Assembly (NCBI RefSeq): GCF_023053635.1
Contig: NC_086178.1
Location: forward strand, 96,828,226 to 96,892,225
Source of the DNA: Elgaria multicarinata webbii
Taxonomy: Eukaryota > Chordata > Lepidosauria > Squamata > Anguidae
Direction: 5' to 3'
Length of the DNA: 64,000 nucleotides
The notes under the pieces were generated by a model. That model made no database searches, was not told the origin of the DNA, and saw only the letters and a program-made list of their open reading frames with translations. A program made the position numbers and the translations under genes. Shown here piece by piece: positions 11,003 to 21,648 of this stretch; within the stretch, counting starts at the first letter, position 1, and every line of letters begins with the position of its first letter.

Positions 11003-11380
11003 TTTGTTTCTCTATTTAAATCTGTCTATACCACCCAATAGCAAAGGTTCTCTGGGCAGTTTACAAGTAAAATAATAATTAAAAGCATAAAATACAAAAA
11101 TACAGCATACAAAACACAAAAGAGCAACAGAATAAAATCAGTGGCAGAGAGTAAAATCAATACAGCAGATCTAAAAAGTGGTGAAACATACTTAAGATTG
11201 AAAAGCACATGGAAATTAAAAGGCCTTTACCTTGCTCTAAAAAGCCCATAATGTAAGTGCAAAGTGAGCCTCTCTGGGGATTCTGTAACGGGGGTGCCAA
11301 CACTGAAAAGGCCCTATCTCTAGCAGCCATCATCTGCTGAACTTCATTTGGTGGGAGTACACAGAGAAAGGCCTCAGAAC
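11003..11380 (-). mobile_element. L2-clade LINE 3' end, part 1 (interrupted)
   Basis: Minus-strand L2 3' end with CTGCCCAGAGAACC in the tail and, farther in, a degraded 'RAFSVLAPPLQN' run of the ORF2 C-terminus near 11290-11330. At 11380 it is cut by a hAT element; the rest resumes at 13466. Confidence 0.85.
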
Positions 11381-12241
11381 TAGGCATGTGCTCCGCTCCG
11401 ATTAGGAGCGGAGAAGCAGTAGCGGATTGGCCTGCTCCGCCTTACCCAGAGGCGGAGTAGAAGCGGACCGCAGACCCCTAGAAGCAAGGCGAAGAGAAGC
11501 GCCCATTTTTCGGAGCTCCTAGTTCAGGCGGAGCGCTCCGATCGCCATCTTGAAACATTTCGCCCATAGGATTGCATTGCGGAAAACAATCGGGGATAAC
11601 TGGGTTGATTTTTAAGCTATCATTCTGAAAATTCTTGTGCACAGAGAGTCGTGGATGGGGGTCATTTTGAGACTACTCTCACCTCTCTGCGTGGTGCGGG
11701 TCGCGCGCTAGAATTTTTGGAAAAATCGGCGGGAAAAATACCTTTTTCAAAGGGCTGAGGGGCAGAGTCAGCTCCCGGTCATGATCACATGATCCCAAAG
11801 TTAGAGGAGGGCATAGGCAAAATGGGTAACTTGGGATTCTGGGAAACTTCTCTTTCTTAATCTGAATGGACTTTTCCCCGTGTTTTTTAACACAGTAGCC
11901 CCACCAAATGCACAAACACAACCTGAAATCATATACTAAGCCAAGAATAAGAGATAGAAACACAGCACTGCTACCCACCCTAACTTTGGGGAACAACTGA
12001 AAAGATGTGGTGCAAGGGGATGAGCTCCCCTAGGGCATCTCATCGTGGACGTGCCCCCACTCTCTCCTGCACTGGAAGGCCATTAGAGCCTTCCAAAGAG
12101 AGTAAAACGGTGGCGCAATGCCTATCATGAGTTGAAGTGAGCATTTACTTCTTAGTGGTGGAGCGATGCCTATTATGAGGTGAAGTGAGCGTTTACTTCT
12201 CAATCTCAGAGCTGTTGGTGAAGCAATGGCTTTCTTGAGCT

Positions 12242-12451
12242 GAACTGGCAGCTGCTTCCCCCTCCCCTGGGCACGTCCCCCTATTGCTGGTAAAAGACAG
12301 ATATAGCCTTTTTTAAAAAGTTCTTCTTGTTGTTTATGCCTATCATGAGTTGAACTGGCAGCTGCTTCCCCCTCCCCTGGGCACGTCCCCCTATTGCTGG
12401 TAAAAGACAGATATAGCCTTTTTTTAAAAGTTCTTCTTGTTGTTTATTCAG
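12242..12451. repeat. 110-bp direct duplication inside the hAT element
   Basis: The block beginning GAACTGGCAGCTGCTTCC at 12242 recurs at 12352 with almost no change over about 100 bp, including TAAAAGACAGATATAGCC. The near identity suggests a recent duplication. Confidence 0.9.
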
Positions 12452-12699
12452 CAACACTGCTGCTTTTAATTCCACCCCTCCTTCGTTTATTTATTTATTT
12501 ATTCCATTTTATATGCATTACCGGCTTATCCTTGGCTCACTTCCTTATGCCCCCAGAAATGCCAGCTGCATGCCTGCCTGCCTTCCCTCCCTCCTCCCCT
12601 GCCCACCTCGCAGGGATGTTGTGTGTGTGTGGCTTTGACTCAGGGGAGAAGTCCTTCCTGCGCTCACTTGGAGTTTTGGAAGTTCCAAATTTTGCAGGT

Positions 12700-13262
12700 T
12701 TAAGCCCCGCCAAAAAACAGGGGATGATGGGACTGCCTTGAGTCTCGGCGTGCGGCGTATGTATCCCTGGATAAGCTGTCATGGTGGTGAGTTTGAGGGT
12801 TTTTTTTAACATGCAAAATTGACGGAGCTATGGAAAGGGGTGTTAGATTTTCATAAATTCCCCAAAAATCAGGGGATGATGGGACTGCCTTGAGTCTCGG
12901 CGTGCGTATGTATCCCTGGATAAGCTTTCATGGTGGCGAGTTTGAGGTTTCTAATGTGCAAATTGAAGGAGCTATGGAAAGGGGTGTGAATGGGGTGCCT
13001 GATTTTCATAAATTCCCCAAAAATCAGGGGATGATAGGACTGCCTTGAGTCTCAGCGTGCATATGTATCCCTGGATAAGCTTTCATGGTGCTGAGTTTGA
13101 GGTTTCTAACATGCAAATTGACGGAGCTATGGAAAGGGGTGTGAATGGGGTGCCCGATTTTCAAAAATTCCCCAAAAATCAGGGGATGATGGGATTGCTT
13201 TGAAACTTGGCGTGCATGTGTATACCCCCATGAGGTGTCATGGTGCCAAACATGAGGTTTCT
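12700..13262. repeat. four tandem units of about 155 bp inside the hAT element
   Basis: The phrase CAGGGGATGATGGGACTG starts at 12718, 12870, 13025 and 13180, giving spacings of 152, 155 and 155. Each unit repeats GAGTCTCGGCGTG, TATGTATCCCTGGATAAGC and ACGGAGCTATGGAAAGGG. The fourth unit is the most diverged. Confidence 0.9.
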
Positions 13263-13465
13263 AACTTTCACAGAAAAAAAGTTGTATATTTTTTTAGCTT
13301 TCAATGCAAGCCTATGGGGGGGGGGAAAACGGAGCTCCGATCCGGATCCGGAGCTCCGAGCGGAGCGGAGCGGAAGTGGGCAGAGTGGGGGCGGGGCGAA
13401 GTGGCCCGCTCCGAAAATCGCGGATCTGCAAGTGAAGCGGAGCGGGGGGTCCGTGCACACCCCTA

Positions 13466-13535
13466 CTCAGAACATGATCTTAGGTCCAGGTAGGTATATG
13501 TGGGAGGAGGCAATCCTTCAGATAACCTAGCCCCT
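13466..13535 (-). mobile_element. L2-clade LINE 3' end, part 2
   Basis: Continues the copy at 11003-11380 after the hAT insertion, with ATGATCTTAGGTCCAGGTAG and TTCAGATAACCTAG, the phrases that follow 'AAGGCCTCAGAAC' in this LINE family. Confidence 0.75.
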
Positions 13536-13721
13536 GGTTGTTAAATGGATAAAATGGATGGGGGAAAGCAGTGCCATGTGTGTCATCTTACGTTTCTTGC
13601 TGGAAGGGACAGATATAAATGCCATACATAAATAAATAATACAATTGGAATTAGGAATATTTTCACTTAATGTCTTTACAAATTCCTATTAAGAAATTGT
13701 AAGGAACAGCTTTCTGTAAAA

Positions 13722-13856
13722 CAGGTCCCTCCAGATTATTTGGACTACAACTCCCATTGACCACAGAAAGCAGGGCCAATGGGATTATGGAAGTTGTAGT
13801 CCAAAGGGATTGTGGAAGTTGTAGTCCAAAGCATCTGGAGTCACCCTGGTGGCTAG
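13722..13856. repeat. palindromic repeat (TTGGACTACAACTCCCAT family)
   Basis: Contains ATTTGGACTACAACTCCCAT and, inverted and twice, GGAAGTTGTAGTCCAAAG, ending GCATCTGGAGTCACCCTGG. The second inverted arm (13786-13833) is duplicated. It is a widely dispersed foldback repeat, with relatives at 23035, 27375, 31406, 38264, 43920, 52262 and 53449. The ACTACAACTCCCA core resembles a ZNF143-type site, a resemblance only. Confidence 0.75.
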
Positions 13857-14795
13857 GAGCTGCTCTGTGATGGCTTTTGCATGACTTTCAAAGTCACTAT
13901 GCATTCGTTCCTTGTGCTATGCCTAATGTTTAATGAGAGATTATGAGGCGATAGTCAGCTTTCATTTCTGCACCCACTTACTTAGGGAGTAAGTCTCTCT
14001 AAAATAATTTGGTCAATTGAGTTGGAGCTAGTTTACATAATGCTTTCAATCTATGCTAAGTGGTTCAGTAAAAAGATTGCTTTCTGGCTGTCGTGGATCG
14101 GGGATGGATGGGTTTGCTTTCTTTGTTTGTCTCAGAGCTTCATCACACCAGCGTTATACTGTGCAATCACTGTGAATTGCGTGCAAAGGACTCCGAAGTT
14201 TTCCATCTTATAATCTGCTTTTATTGTGAAGTGCTCCCATGCATCCTGCTTTAATTGCGCTTCTTAACCAAAAGAAGTGCAATATTTCGCTACTAGTTTT
14301 CGAGCGTATCATTTGTTGTTTTCCGAGAGGCCACTGGGGCGCAGGAGCAGGATTTGAAGAAAAATTAAACAAATGTTTACATCTGCGTAAGCTTTAAAGA
14401 TAAAGACATGAAAATTGGCACAGGAATAGATATTAAGGAGAGCTTTAAGCACACTAAATTTGAATTGGATTGGGTCTTCCATTGATTTTTTATGATTTTT
14501 TTTACATTTCCCCCCTTAAACCCATTTCCTGGTATGCAAAGGATCTTGCCGCCCGGTAGCAACAACAACAGTGACAGCTTAGCGCTATAGGGGATAATTA
14601 GAGGGAAACAGGTAAGTGGGATGAAGCTTAGATGTTTAGCTTGTCCTTGCCAAAGATCCAAAGGACTCCATGGGAGTAGCAGCAGTTGTTCATAAACTGA
14701 GGAGTGGGATAACTACAGTCATATGTAGCAAAGATGTCCTCGTCTGTAAAAATCTGAAGAACTGTAATGTATGACAGCCAGACAAGGGGCAGTGT
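13857..14795. other. unassigned DNA with a hAT-like fragment
   Basis: At about 14132-14345, starting CAGAGCTTCATCACACCAGC, it matches the terminus of the element at 7697, so a partial copy of that family is likely. The rest has no recognised gene or repeat. Confidence 0.4.
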
Positions 14796-14970
14796 AGGTT
14801 GACCATATGGAAAGGAGGACAGGACTCCTGTATCTTTAATAGTTGTAGAGAAAAGGGAATTTCAGCAAGTGTCATTGGTATGCATGCAGCACCTGGTGAA
14901 ATTCCCACTTCATCACAACCATTAAAGCTGCAGGAGCCCTGCCCTCTCTTGTATCTGGTCACTCTATGAG
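14796..14970 (+). mobile_element. short hAT MITE (TAGGGTGACCATATG family)
   Basis: Starts TAGGTTGACCATATGGAAAG and ends TCTGGTCACTCTA. It shares CTCCTGTATCTTTAATAG and AAAGCTGCAGGAGCCCTG with the 278-bp copies at 38314 and 39105 but is shorter, lacking the central part. Flanking octamers do not match. Confidence 0.7.
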
Positions 14971-15279
14971 CTGGATAGGAACCTCTGCAGACCAGGTTGG
15001 GCTCCATGGGCTTCCCCATCCCTGCACTCCCAGGTTGAAAAAAGTAATCAGGTTATTATTGGTATTATTTTTTAATCTAACCTGTTCCTGGGATATTTAC
15101 ACCAGGTGTGGTACTTACCAAATAGTTCTGGCCTAATTTTGTGTAATGTGTCAGAGTCTTACTCATTATTTCTGGTAAGAACATTTTATTGTAAGTATTT
15201 GGTTCTATGTTCATTTTGTAGACAAAATACAAAATTGTGCATTATTTTATAACCTCACAAAGTTTCCTGTCATCTGAAG

Positions 15280-15408
15280 CAGTGGTTTTCCGCTGGATCC
15301 GATCCGAGACCCACCTCAGGCTCTTAATTTGCAGCATGGGACCCACTTTCACAATCGCTCAATGTGGTGGCAACAGCTTTGCAGTGACCCACTAGTTGAA
15401 GACCACTG
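15280..15408. mobile_element. small hAT-like MITE (CAGTGGTTTTC ends)
   Basis: Ends CAGTGGTTTTC and, reverse complemented, CAGTGGTCTTCAACTAGTGG. Flanking octamers ATCTGAAG and ATATAGAG agree at 5 of 8 positions, a possible worn target duplication. The 129-bp body has no coding content. Confidence 0.5.
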
Positions 15409-15434
15409 ATATAGAGCCTTCGGTCTGACAGGGA

Positions 15435-15805
15435 CAGGGCCGGTGCCAGACTATTTTGTGCCCTAGGCAAGGTGAGCTACTTCCACCTCCCCACCCCCAA
15501 AAAATGCCAACTATGATTTTTAAGAACATATGTTTCCTGGAAAAAATAAGAGGCACAAAACTTGAAACTGCTAAATTTATTTTAAAGTGCAAGAAATACA
15601 TCATGCCAATTATAGCAAACAAATTGGAAAGGAACGTCTATGGGTCTAAAATGAATTATTTAATAGGAATATCACCTCCAAATCATCCCCCCAACTCACA
15701 CACGCGCACACACACACACACACACTCAGCATCACTCACTCCAAACAAACACATGCATGAACACATGCATTCACTCAAAGACCCCATGCACCCCATTCAC
15801 CCATA

Positions 15806-15850
<45 letters not shown>

Positions 15851-16079
15851 GGGTGCATTCCGGAAGTCTGAACGTGGAGCCGCCCCACCCCCACCCCAGC
15901 GTCCCTGGCTTTGCTTCGGCTGGGCGGGCGCAGGGCGCCATTTCGCCCGCCCAGGCCCAGCTCAATCCTCGGGCTGGCTCACAGCCAACGCGTGTGAATG
16001 CTGCGCTGTGCCCAGCGCCCCTCTTAGCTTCGCGCTCTAGGCGGCCGCCTGAGTGGCCTCTATGGTAGCACCGGCCCTG
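15435..16079. mobile_element. hAT element, 645 bp, with perfect 8-bp target duplication
   Basis: Left end CAGGGCCGGTGCCAGACTAT and right end, reverse complemented, CAGGGCCGGTGCTACCATAG. It is flanked by GACAGGGA at 15427-15434 and 16080-16087. The left subterminal region reads TTTTGTGCCCTAGGCAAGG and the right one is GC-rich. The interior holds an (AC)n tract (about 15704-15725) and a (CT)n tract (15808-15848). The 194-codon frame crossing it is microsatellite-driven and not a protein gene. Confidence 0.93.
15808..15848. repeat. (CT)n microsatellite inside the hAT element
   Basis: About twenty uninterrupted TC units. Confidence 0.95.
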
Positions 16080-16087
16080 GACAGGGA

Positions 16088-17269
16088 GGATGGAAACTTA
16101 AACCATGCAATTTTGCAGGGAGAAGGAAATACGACAACAAATATAGAAGTAGTTCTGTTACTAAGAAAAGTGTATGAGAAACAGGCCGACAGGGTATTCA
16201 AGATGTGTGGATGTCTGTGTCTGTCTGTCTGTCTGTTTCTTATGTATTTTTTCTTAATACTAACATTGAATTAATACTATCTTGGTTCTGCATCTCTATC
16301 TCTCTTTAAAAAAAGAAAGATCAGTTATCACCCTCTCCCAAATCTCTGTTCTCCATGAATTTTGAAATGTTCACTTAGGTGAATAGAACTATTGTCAAAT
16401 CCATTCAGCGGCACAGTGTGCATACAGTACTGCTAATCTGTGATTACTCAAACCACAGTAGTAGTAATAACAATGAAATAGAAGTCTATTATATGTCTAA
16501 CAATCCTTAGTTTTATAAGTATCGTAAATTGCCTTGACAGGAACATTGATAATGAATTGAGCAGACCAAAACTTGGCTGAAATGGGGTTAATAAGATATA
16601 TGCAGGCAAAACCTGCCCAAAAGTGGACATTTTCTAAGTAATTTGAACAAGGCATAAAGAACACAGAAGGTGCTAATTATCAAAATTAGCCTTATAGCTT
16701 TCTGTATGCTGGGGACTGACTCAACCTTACATGTAAACCAGTACAAAGAGACAAATTAAGCATATGGGTAATCAGATCTGCAATTTCTAGAAATAAGATC
16801 TGCAGCCTATCAAAAGCGCTTCAGCTCAAATGGATCTCAAGACAACAAATTCTCTGAATCTGGGGCACACAAGTATCTTTTTAAAGTATCTTTTAAAAGA
16901 AGATGAGACAAATTGATGAAGGTAGGTCAATAGATATTCGCAACGAGAAACCAAATGCAGCCTCCATGTTTAGAAACAGTATACTTCTGGGCTTGGGGAA
17001 ATGGAATGGTGGGGGAAGATTTTCCACATCCCCCCCCCAGTGGAAAATATGGACATTGGGTTGAAAATGGAAGAACGCCCCCCTGCAGAATGAGTTCAAT
17101 GCTATTTTACTTGTTACACGCAGTTCATGCTGATGCAAATCCCTTAGATCCATGTTTCAAAGTTTCCATTGTTAGTGAGGATAGTATTGGAACTGCATTT
17201 GACTGGATTACTAAAGAAGCAACACTCTTAAAACCTGCCCCCCTTCTTTATGGCACAGAGGCACAGTGT
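16088..17269. other. unassigned non-coding DNA
   Basis: Contains a short (TGTC)n run at about 16206-16232. No gene, splice-flanked frame or recognised repeat. The block 16440-16900 has no repeat signature and could hold conserved non-coding sequence, but nothing in it is diagnostic. Confidence 0.45.
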
Positions 17270-17936
17270 GGCACACCACACTGTGGCACAGAGAGGCGCC
17301 TTGCTCCCGCACTTGCGTTCCTTCTCAGCACTTACGCTGACTTTTTTGGCAGTGGAGTCCATGGCGCCCCCTGATTGGTCACCATGCGCCTCTGGAAAAG
17401 TTTAAAAAAACAGGGGGGAGGAGAGGAACAGGGCCTTTACTTTCTCCCTTTTTTATTTTATTTTCTGTATCTGCGCAGCTGCGCAGATACAGATAATAAT
17501 AAAAAATGGGGGAAGGAACGAGGCGGCAAGAGGAGGATGCAAGGAGAGGGACTGGGTGAACCACATCTCCTTCCCCTGGCTGCCCGTTCCTCCCCACCCA
17601 CCCCATTTCTTTTTCTTTTTATTATCTGTATCTGAGCAGCTGTGCAGATACAGATAATATATATTTTTAAAAGGGGGTGGAAGAACAGCCCCGTTCCTCT
17701 CCTCCTCCCCCTTTTTTGTTTTACTTTTCCAGAGGCGTGGGGCCACCCGTGGCAACCAATCAGAGGACGCCATGGACTTCGCGGCCAAAAAAAGTCAAGG
17801 TAAGTGCCTGACTTTTTGGGAGCAGAGTTTCCAGGGTTTGCCCCTGGATGGCTTCACAATGGCGGCTACGTCATGTACATGACCTGCTGCTACTGCGAAG
17901 TCACCCTAGGGCAAACCCTTCGTGTAGACGTGCCCC
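17270..17936 (-). mobile_element. Harbinger-like element with internal perfect palindromes
   Basis: The right end, reverse complemented, starts GGGGCACGTCTACACGAAGG, followed by GTTTGCCCTAGGGTGACTTC. A second copy in the opposite orientation lies at 39999-40570 and aligns over nearly the whole length, to GAAGGAAC.CAAGT...AAGGCGCCT near 17277. Two palindromes lie inside, 17465-17492 (28 bp, perfect) and 17621-17658 (38 bp, nearly perfect), both built on CTGTATCTG...CAGATACAG. No terminal repeat was found at the 17270 end, so the element may be truncated or asymmetric. Confidence 0.65.
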
Positions 17937-18084
17937 TGATGTTGGGGAAATATTTTCAAATGTTTCAGAATACAGAACACCTTCACATCCAGGACTGCAA
18001 TTTGAAAAGTGTTTTCAGTATAACTTTCAAAAGACATAGATGTGCTCTTTGGAATGATGCTTGCATCTTAATGTGGATGAAAAT

Positions 18085-18218
18085 ATAGTGCAATTATGTA
18101 CACATTTAGACAGAAAAAACACAACTCCCACCATCACTCAAAGCAGCCATGCTTGCTGGGTCATGCTGGGAATTTTAAGTCTTTTTTTGGCTATACATGC
18201 ATAGGATTGCACCCTAAG
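18085..18218. mobile_element. palindromic MITE (TAGACAGAAAAA...GCATAGGATTGCACCCTAA)
   Basis: The left arm has ATTTAGACAGAAAAAACACA and ACTCCCACCATCACTC. The right arm reads TGCTGGGAATTTTAAGTC and ends GCATAGGATTGCACCCTAA. A better-preserved copy is at 22486-22625. The arms are complementary with a short centre. Confidence 0.65.
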
Positions 18219-18344
18219 TTTGCTTTTTGGGCTGGGAAAAATGGGGAATATAGAATGACTTGAAGAATCATACCCTACCTGAACCTCCAAGCCTCATCTT
18301 CAGGAGCATGGGAGGACTACACATTGTTTTTCTTCTCTGCAGCC

Positions 18345-18735
18345 AGTTCAGGGGCACCTGGGAGCATCCACACCCCCTCTTCTAAGGGTAGTGGGTTTTC
18401 TTTTACAAAAAATGGGACTGACATGTTTTTGTTTATTTTAAGCTGTAAATGCGAAGGATTGCATTTACAGCTAACTGGGGGTGGGGACAAGGGAGTGCTC
18501 TCTCCCTGGTGGGATTTCCAACCCCCCTTTAATTTTAATTTTTCTTAACAGGGCTCTGCAGAGGCTTGGAGCCTTGCTCCAAGCTAAAAAAAGTCAGGGT
18601 AAGTCCCCGACTTTTTTTAGTGCGGAGCTTCGGGGCTTTGCCCCTGGATCACTTCGGAGAGGCAGCTGCGTTATATAGATCACCTGCCGCCACTCTGAAG
18701 CTACCACAGGGGAAAGCACCCATGTAGAGAAGCCC
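18345..18735 (-). mobile_element. Harbinger-like element, related to the one at 17270
   Basis: The right end, reverse complemented, reads GGGGCTTCTCTACATGGGTG and CTTTCCCCTGTGGTAGCTTC. It shares the arrangement seen at 17780-17936: CAAGCTAAAAAAAGTCAGGG, TAAGTCCCCGACTTTTTTTA (a hairpin), GGGGCTTTGCCCCTGGATCA, then a CGG-free block with ATATAGATCACCTG. The left limit is approximate (near GGGGCACCTGGGAGCATCC). Confidence 0.55.
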
Positions 18736-19215
18736 CAAAAGCATTGCTGCAGCCTTAACACGCAGCTCCCTGTTCACAACTCTGGAGCTGCACAACTCTG
18801 CAGCTAACACCACATCACAGAAGCAAATTAACAGAGTTCCTTGTTTGTAATTCTGCAGCTGCGTAGCACTGGAGCTAACAACACACCGGAGAAGAGAATT
18901 AACAAAGTTCCAGAGTTAATTAATGCAGGAAGCACACAGACATCTCTCAATGGGAACACAGGAAAAGGAATGAATGGGGGAAGGACCAGCCCACATCACA
19001 GCCAGGTCACAGGCATGTCCAGGATTTAATGCGGAGGCATGGGGGCTCCTTGCAGATCAAGCGCCAGGGAGCCGCTTTAACTAAAAAGAATGGAATAAAA
19101 AGACTCTCCAATAGTGCATCTTTTCCAGGTGGAAGCAGCTGGTTGGGAGCACGCTGGCCATGACGTCATGTGTTGCAAAGGACCTCACCACCCTGTGAAG
19201 ACAGCCCCCCTGTGT
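18736..19215. other. repeat-like DNA with a tandem duplication
   Basis: Two diverged units of about 75 bp lie at about 18760-18915, each with AGCTGC....CAC, GGAGCTAACA and AATTAACA.AGTTCC. The right edge, reverse complemented, starts GGGGGGCTGTCTTCACAGGG, which resembles the GGGG-TCT-CAC termini of nearby elements. It is probably another uncharacterised DNA element. Confidence 0.4.
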
Positions 19216-20533
19216 AGCATAAACCATCATTTGCTGTCACATCGTAGCTGTTACACTATGCTTCGCGCTTTCCCTCCAAACCAGGATCTAAGTGATTTGC
19301 AGTAGCATAAATTGGCTGTAACAAACAAAACGTATTTCATTCATTATTCTGCAAGGGAGTAGATTCATAAACCATTTCTTTAATTTTCCCTCCAATATCC
19401 AGATTTTCCATTTCAGGCCCAGAGCTCGGGGTTGGGGAAATAAGTAGTGTGTCACCTGTTCTCAGTCATCCTTGTGTACATTGTACATATGGAAAACTTC
19501 TAAAGAGGCTCATGTCTCACCAATCATCGATACTAATAGTCTCCATTGAAAAGTATGGATACAATCCTGTGCACAGCTGTTGCAACTACATTCCACTGAA
19601 ATCAATTTAATTGTGCATGTTGGTGTTATTGGTTTCAATGGGGACTTAGGACTGGTTCACAGATCTCCTTCTTATTGAGGGAACTTGCATGATAATGCTT
19701 TCTTTTGCCTGTAGTGGCCTTCATTTCTGACAGCCAGTACAGGTGGTTTTAACTGGAGAGTTCTCCCCTTGTTCTCAAAAGGAGCACACCGCCATCACTG
19801 CTGTCCATTTAGCTTTGTAGTAATGCCCAGTTTTCCTTTGTCAAAGACAGCAAGGGACTTGCTGCCCAGGCTGATGAATTCCTTTTCTCTGGTATGGTGG
19901 AGGAGGCTCTTGCATAGGAAAGAAACATGAGAATTCCCTATTCGTGAACATACCATTAAAGGAACGAAGTGTGGTTGGGTTTTGTTCTTTAGCGTTGCCA
20001 CATAAATGACACTTAGCCCTAGCTAATTATATACCTGCTGTTAAGTTGGCATCGGTTGATAGGCTTCAGTAGTGTTTAAGTATATATGGTTTGCATTTCT
20101 AAAATACTAAATACCCTTTCTATGGATTCCCAGAAAGTGGGAATATATTTTGAAATTCACACAGACAGCCTTCGCAGACATGCGCTATGTATGAAAATAG
20201 GCGTTCCAGTGTGAAGTGTCTGTGTTGGGTTTGGCACTTATATTTTCAGTAGGTCGGGACAGAGGCAGATCATGTGTATGTCCAGCTGTGCAGGAGGACA
20301 AGTAACGCAGTAATCCCATACCCTCTTTCCTGGGTGTGAGCCCCATTGAATGCAGTGGGATTTACATACCTACTCAGGAGTATAGGATTACACTGCAAGG
20401 CAAACAAAAATGTTTGAAAGTGAGTTCTAAAACCTGCAGTTGTTATGGTGAATAGGAAAGTCAGGACCAAAGGACATGTGGTGCTAAACACATGACTGCA
20501 AGTTCCATGAATCTTTTTTTCTAAAACCTCTAA
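19216..20533. other. unassigned DNA with two scraps of an AATCC repeat
   Basis: About 19555-19640 (ACAATCCTGTGCACAG...GGTTTCAATGGGGACTT) and about 20302-20397 (CCATTGAATGCAGTGGGATT...AGTATAGGATTACACTGCAA) resemble the dispersed repeat built on ACTCAGAAGTAAGTCCCATT; the best copy here is 60430-60560. No gene was recognised. Confidence 0.45.
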
Positions 20534-20896
20534 GGGCATCTTTACACTAAGGGGAAATTACGTCACTTACCCAGGGCATTTGTGCTTCCTGTTTTTTGGC
20601 GCGGTTGTCATGGGCTGTATTACACAGACAGAGAGGGGTGACCCCATAGTTTGAATTGAATACTTCCCCTCTAGGTGTGCTCAGTTCACTTCAACTGAGA
20701 CACCGCCATCTAGTGGTGGAAGATCCTGCTTTTTTTCCGATATTACCACTATTTAAGTGGTTTTTTTCGTGACAGAATTTTCAACGGATGCAGTAGGAGA
20801 CAACCTGGTTGTTCACGCCATTGTTTAAAAGACCTGCAAACTTTCATGAGTGGCCAATCATGAGCATGCAATAAATTGCTCATTTAGAGGAACCCT
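20534..20896. mobile_element. DNA-transposon MITE, TCTTTACAC start, GATGAGC-type end
   Basis: The left edge reads GGGCATCTTTACACTAAGGG. The right edge, reverse complemented, reads AAATGAGCAATTTATTGCATG followed by CTCAT.ATTGGCCACTCATG, matching the family at 24106-24436. Because the two ends differ, this could be two adjacent pieces. A CTCF-like motif lies inside. Confidence 0.4.
20703..20716 (-). promoter_or_regulatory. candidate CTCF site
   Basis: The reverse complement is CCACTAGATGGCGG, a full match to the core consensus CCASYAGRKGGCRS. It lies within a MITE-like segment. Confidence 0.5.
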
Positions 20897-21064
20897 AAAA
20901 AGCAGCAGTGGGGATTAGGGTTGTGACCTTCCTTGCCATGATCCTGATCAAATTCTCTTCCTCCAAAATGCTGTGAGCCCCAGGAGAGAAGCTCTCAAGA
21001 CTGTGCTGGTAGAGCAAAAACCAATATGAATTTTATTAATATAAATATAGAACAGTGCTTTGCT

Positions 21065-21640
21065 AGGGTGACCATATTTTGGAAACCAAAAAGGAGGACA
21101 ACATGGTCGGCCCCCAAGGGGGCGTGTCCAGCACCAAGGGGGCATGCCCACCCAAACATAGCCTTGGTCACATGTCTGATTTTACAGCACACGTTTAAGA
21201 CAAATCTGTTCTATATAACATTAGGGTGACCATATTTGGGAAACCAAAAAAGAGGACACCTAGTGTGTGTATGGGGAAGCAGCTTTCTGAGTCCTGCAGA
21301 AAGTACGTTATTCCCCCGCCACCTTAAAGAACCCGATTGGAGTGGAGGAGGGGAAAGTATTTCATTCTGCACCACCACTATCCACTCCAATTGGGGCCTT
21401 TTCTATAATGTCCACGAATGACCCACTTTCCCCTTTAAGACTTCAATTGGAGCTCGGGGTGGGGGAATGATGTGCCTCAAGAAAGCATGTCACTCCCTCC
21501 TGCCATGCTAATGGCAGCCTTAAAGAGGAAGGTGTGTCATTCCAGGACATTATTGAAAATTATAGAAAATCCCCCCTGACACCATGGAAAGAACAAAAAC
21601 CAGGACAAATCCTGGGAAATCCTGACAGTTGGTCACCCTA
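21065..21640. mobile_element. hAT-like element, 576 bp, 8-bp target duplication, with a second internal left end
   Basis: Starts AGGGTGACCATATTTTGGAA and ends GACAGTTGGTCACCCTA, flanked by GCTTTGCT at 21057-21064 and 21641-21648. At 21222 the terminus repeats almost exactly (TAGGGTGACCATATTTGGGA), so the element has two left ends 157 bp apart. The body between 21222 and 21640 contains AT-rich spacer and AATTGGAG blocks. It belongs to the same TAGGGTGACC terminal group as 38314 but is a different family. Confidence 0.85.
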
Positions 21641-21648
21641 GCTTTGCT

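Larger units (their letters stand above)
11381..13465. mobile_element. hAT-like element, 2.1 kb, with perfect 8-bp target duplication
   Basis: Left end TAGGCATGTGCTCCG and reverse-complemented right end TAGGGGTGTGCACGG form a terminal inverted repeat. It is flanked by CTCAGAAC at 11373-11380 and 13466-13473. The octamer fits the hAT preference nTnnnnAn, and the flanking L2 copy is continuous once the insert is removed. Inside there is no recognisable transposase. Subterminal regions are packed with GCTCCGCTCC/GAGCGGAGCGG motifs on both sides. The centre contains a 110-bp direct duplication (12242-12451) and four roughly 155-bp tandem units (about 12700-13262). Non-autonomous, depending on a hAT transposase in trans. 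Confidence 0.9.

Noticed and set aside
10784-11041. Frames with poly-Asn and poly-Ile
   Set aside because: Produced by the (AAT)n microsatellite at 10847-10888.
13179-13530. Frames of 93-97 codons on both strands
   Set aside because: They cover the GAGCGGAGCGG-rich end of the hAT element; no protein signature.
15456-16068. 194- and 103-codon open frames on the plus strand
   Set aside because: They lie inside a hAT element and are carried by (AC)n and (CT)n tracts (His/Thr and Ser/Leu runs). No conserved domain and no codon logic.
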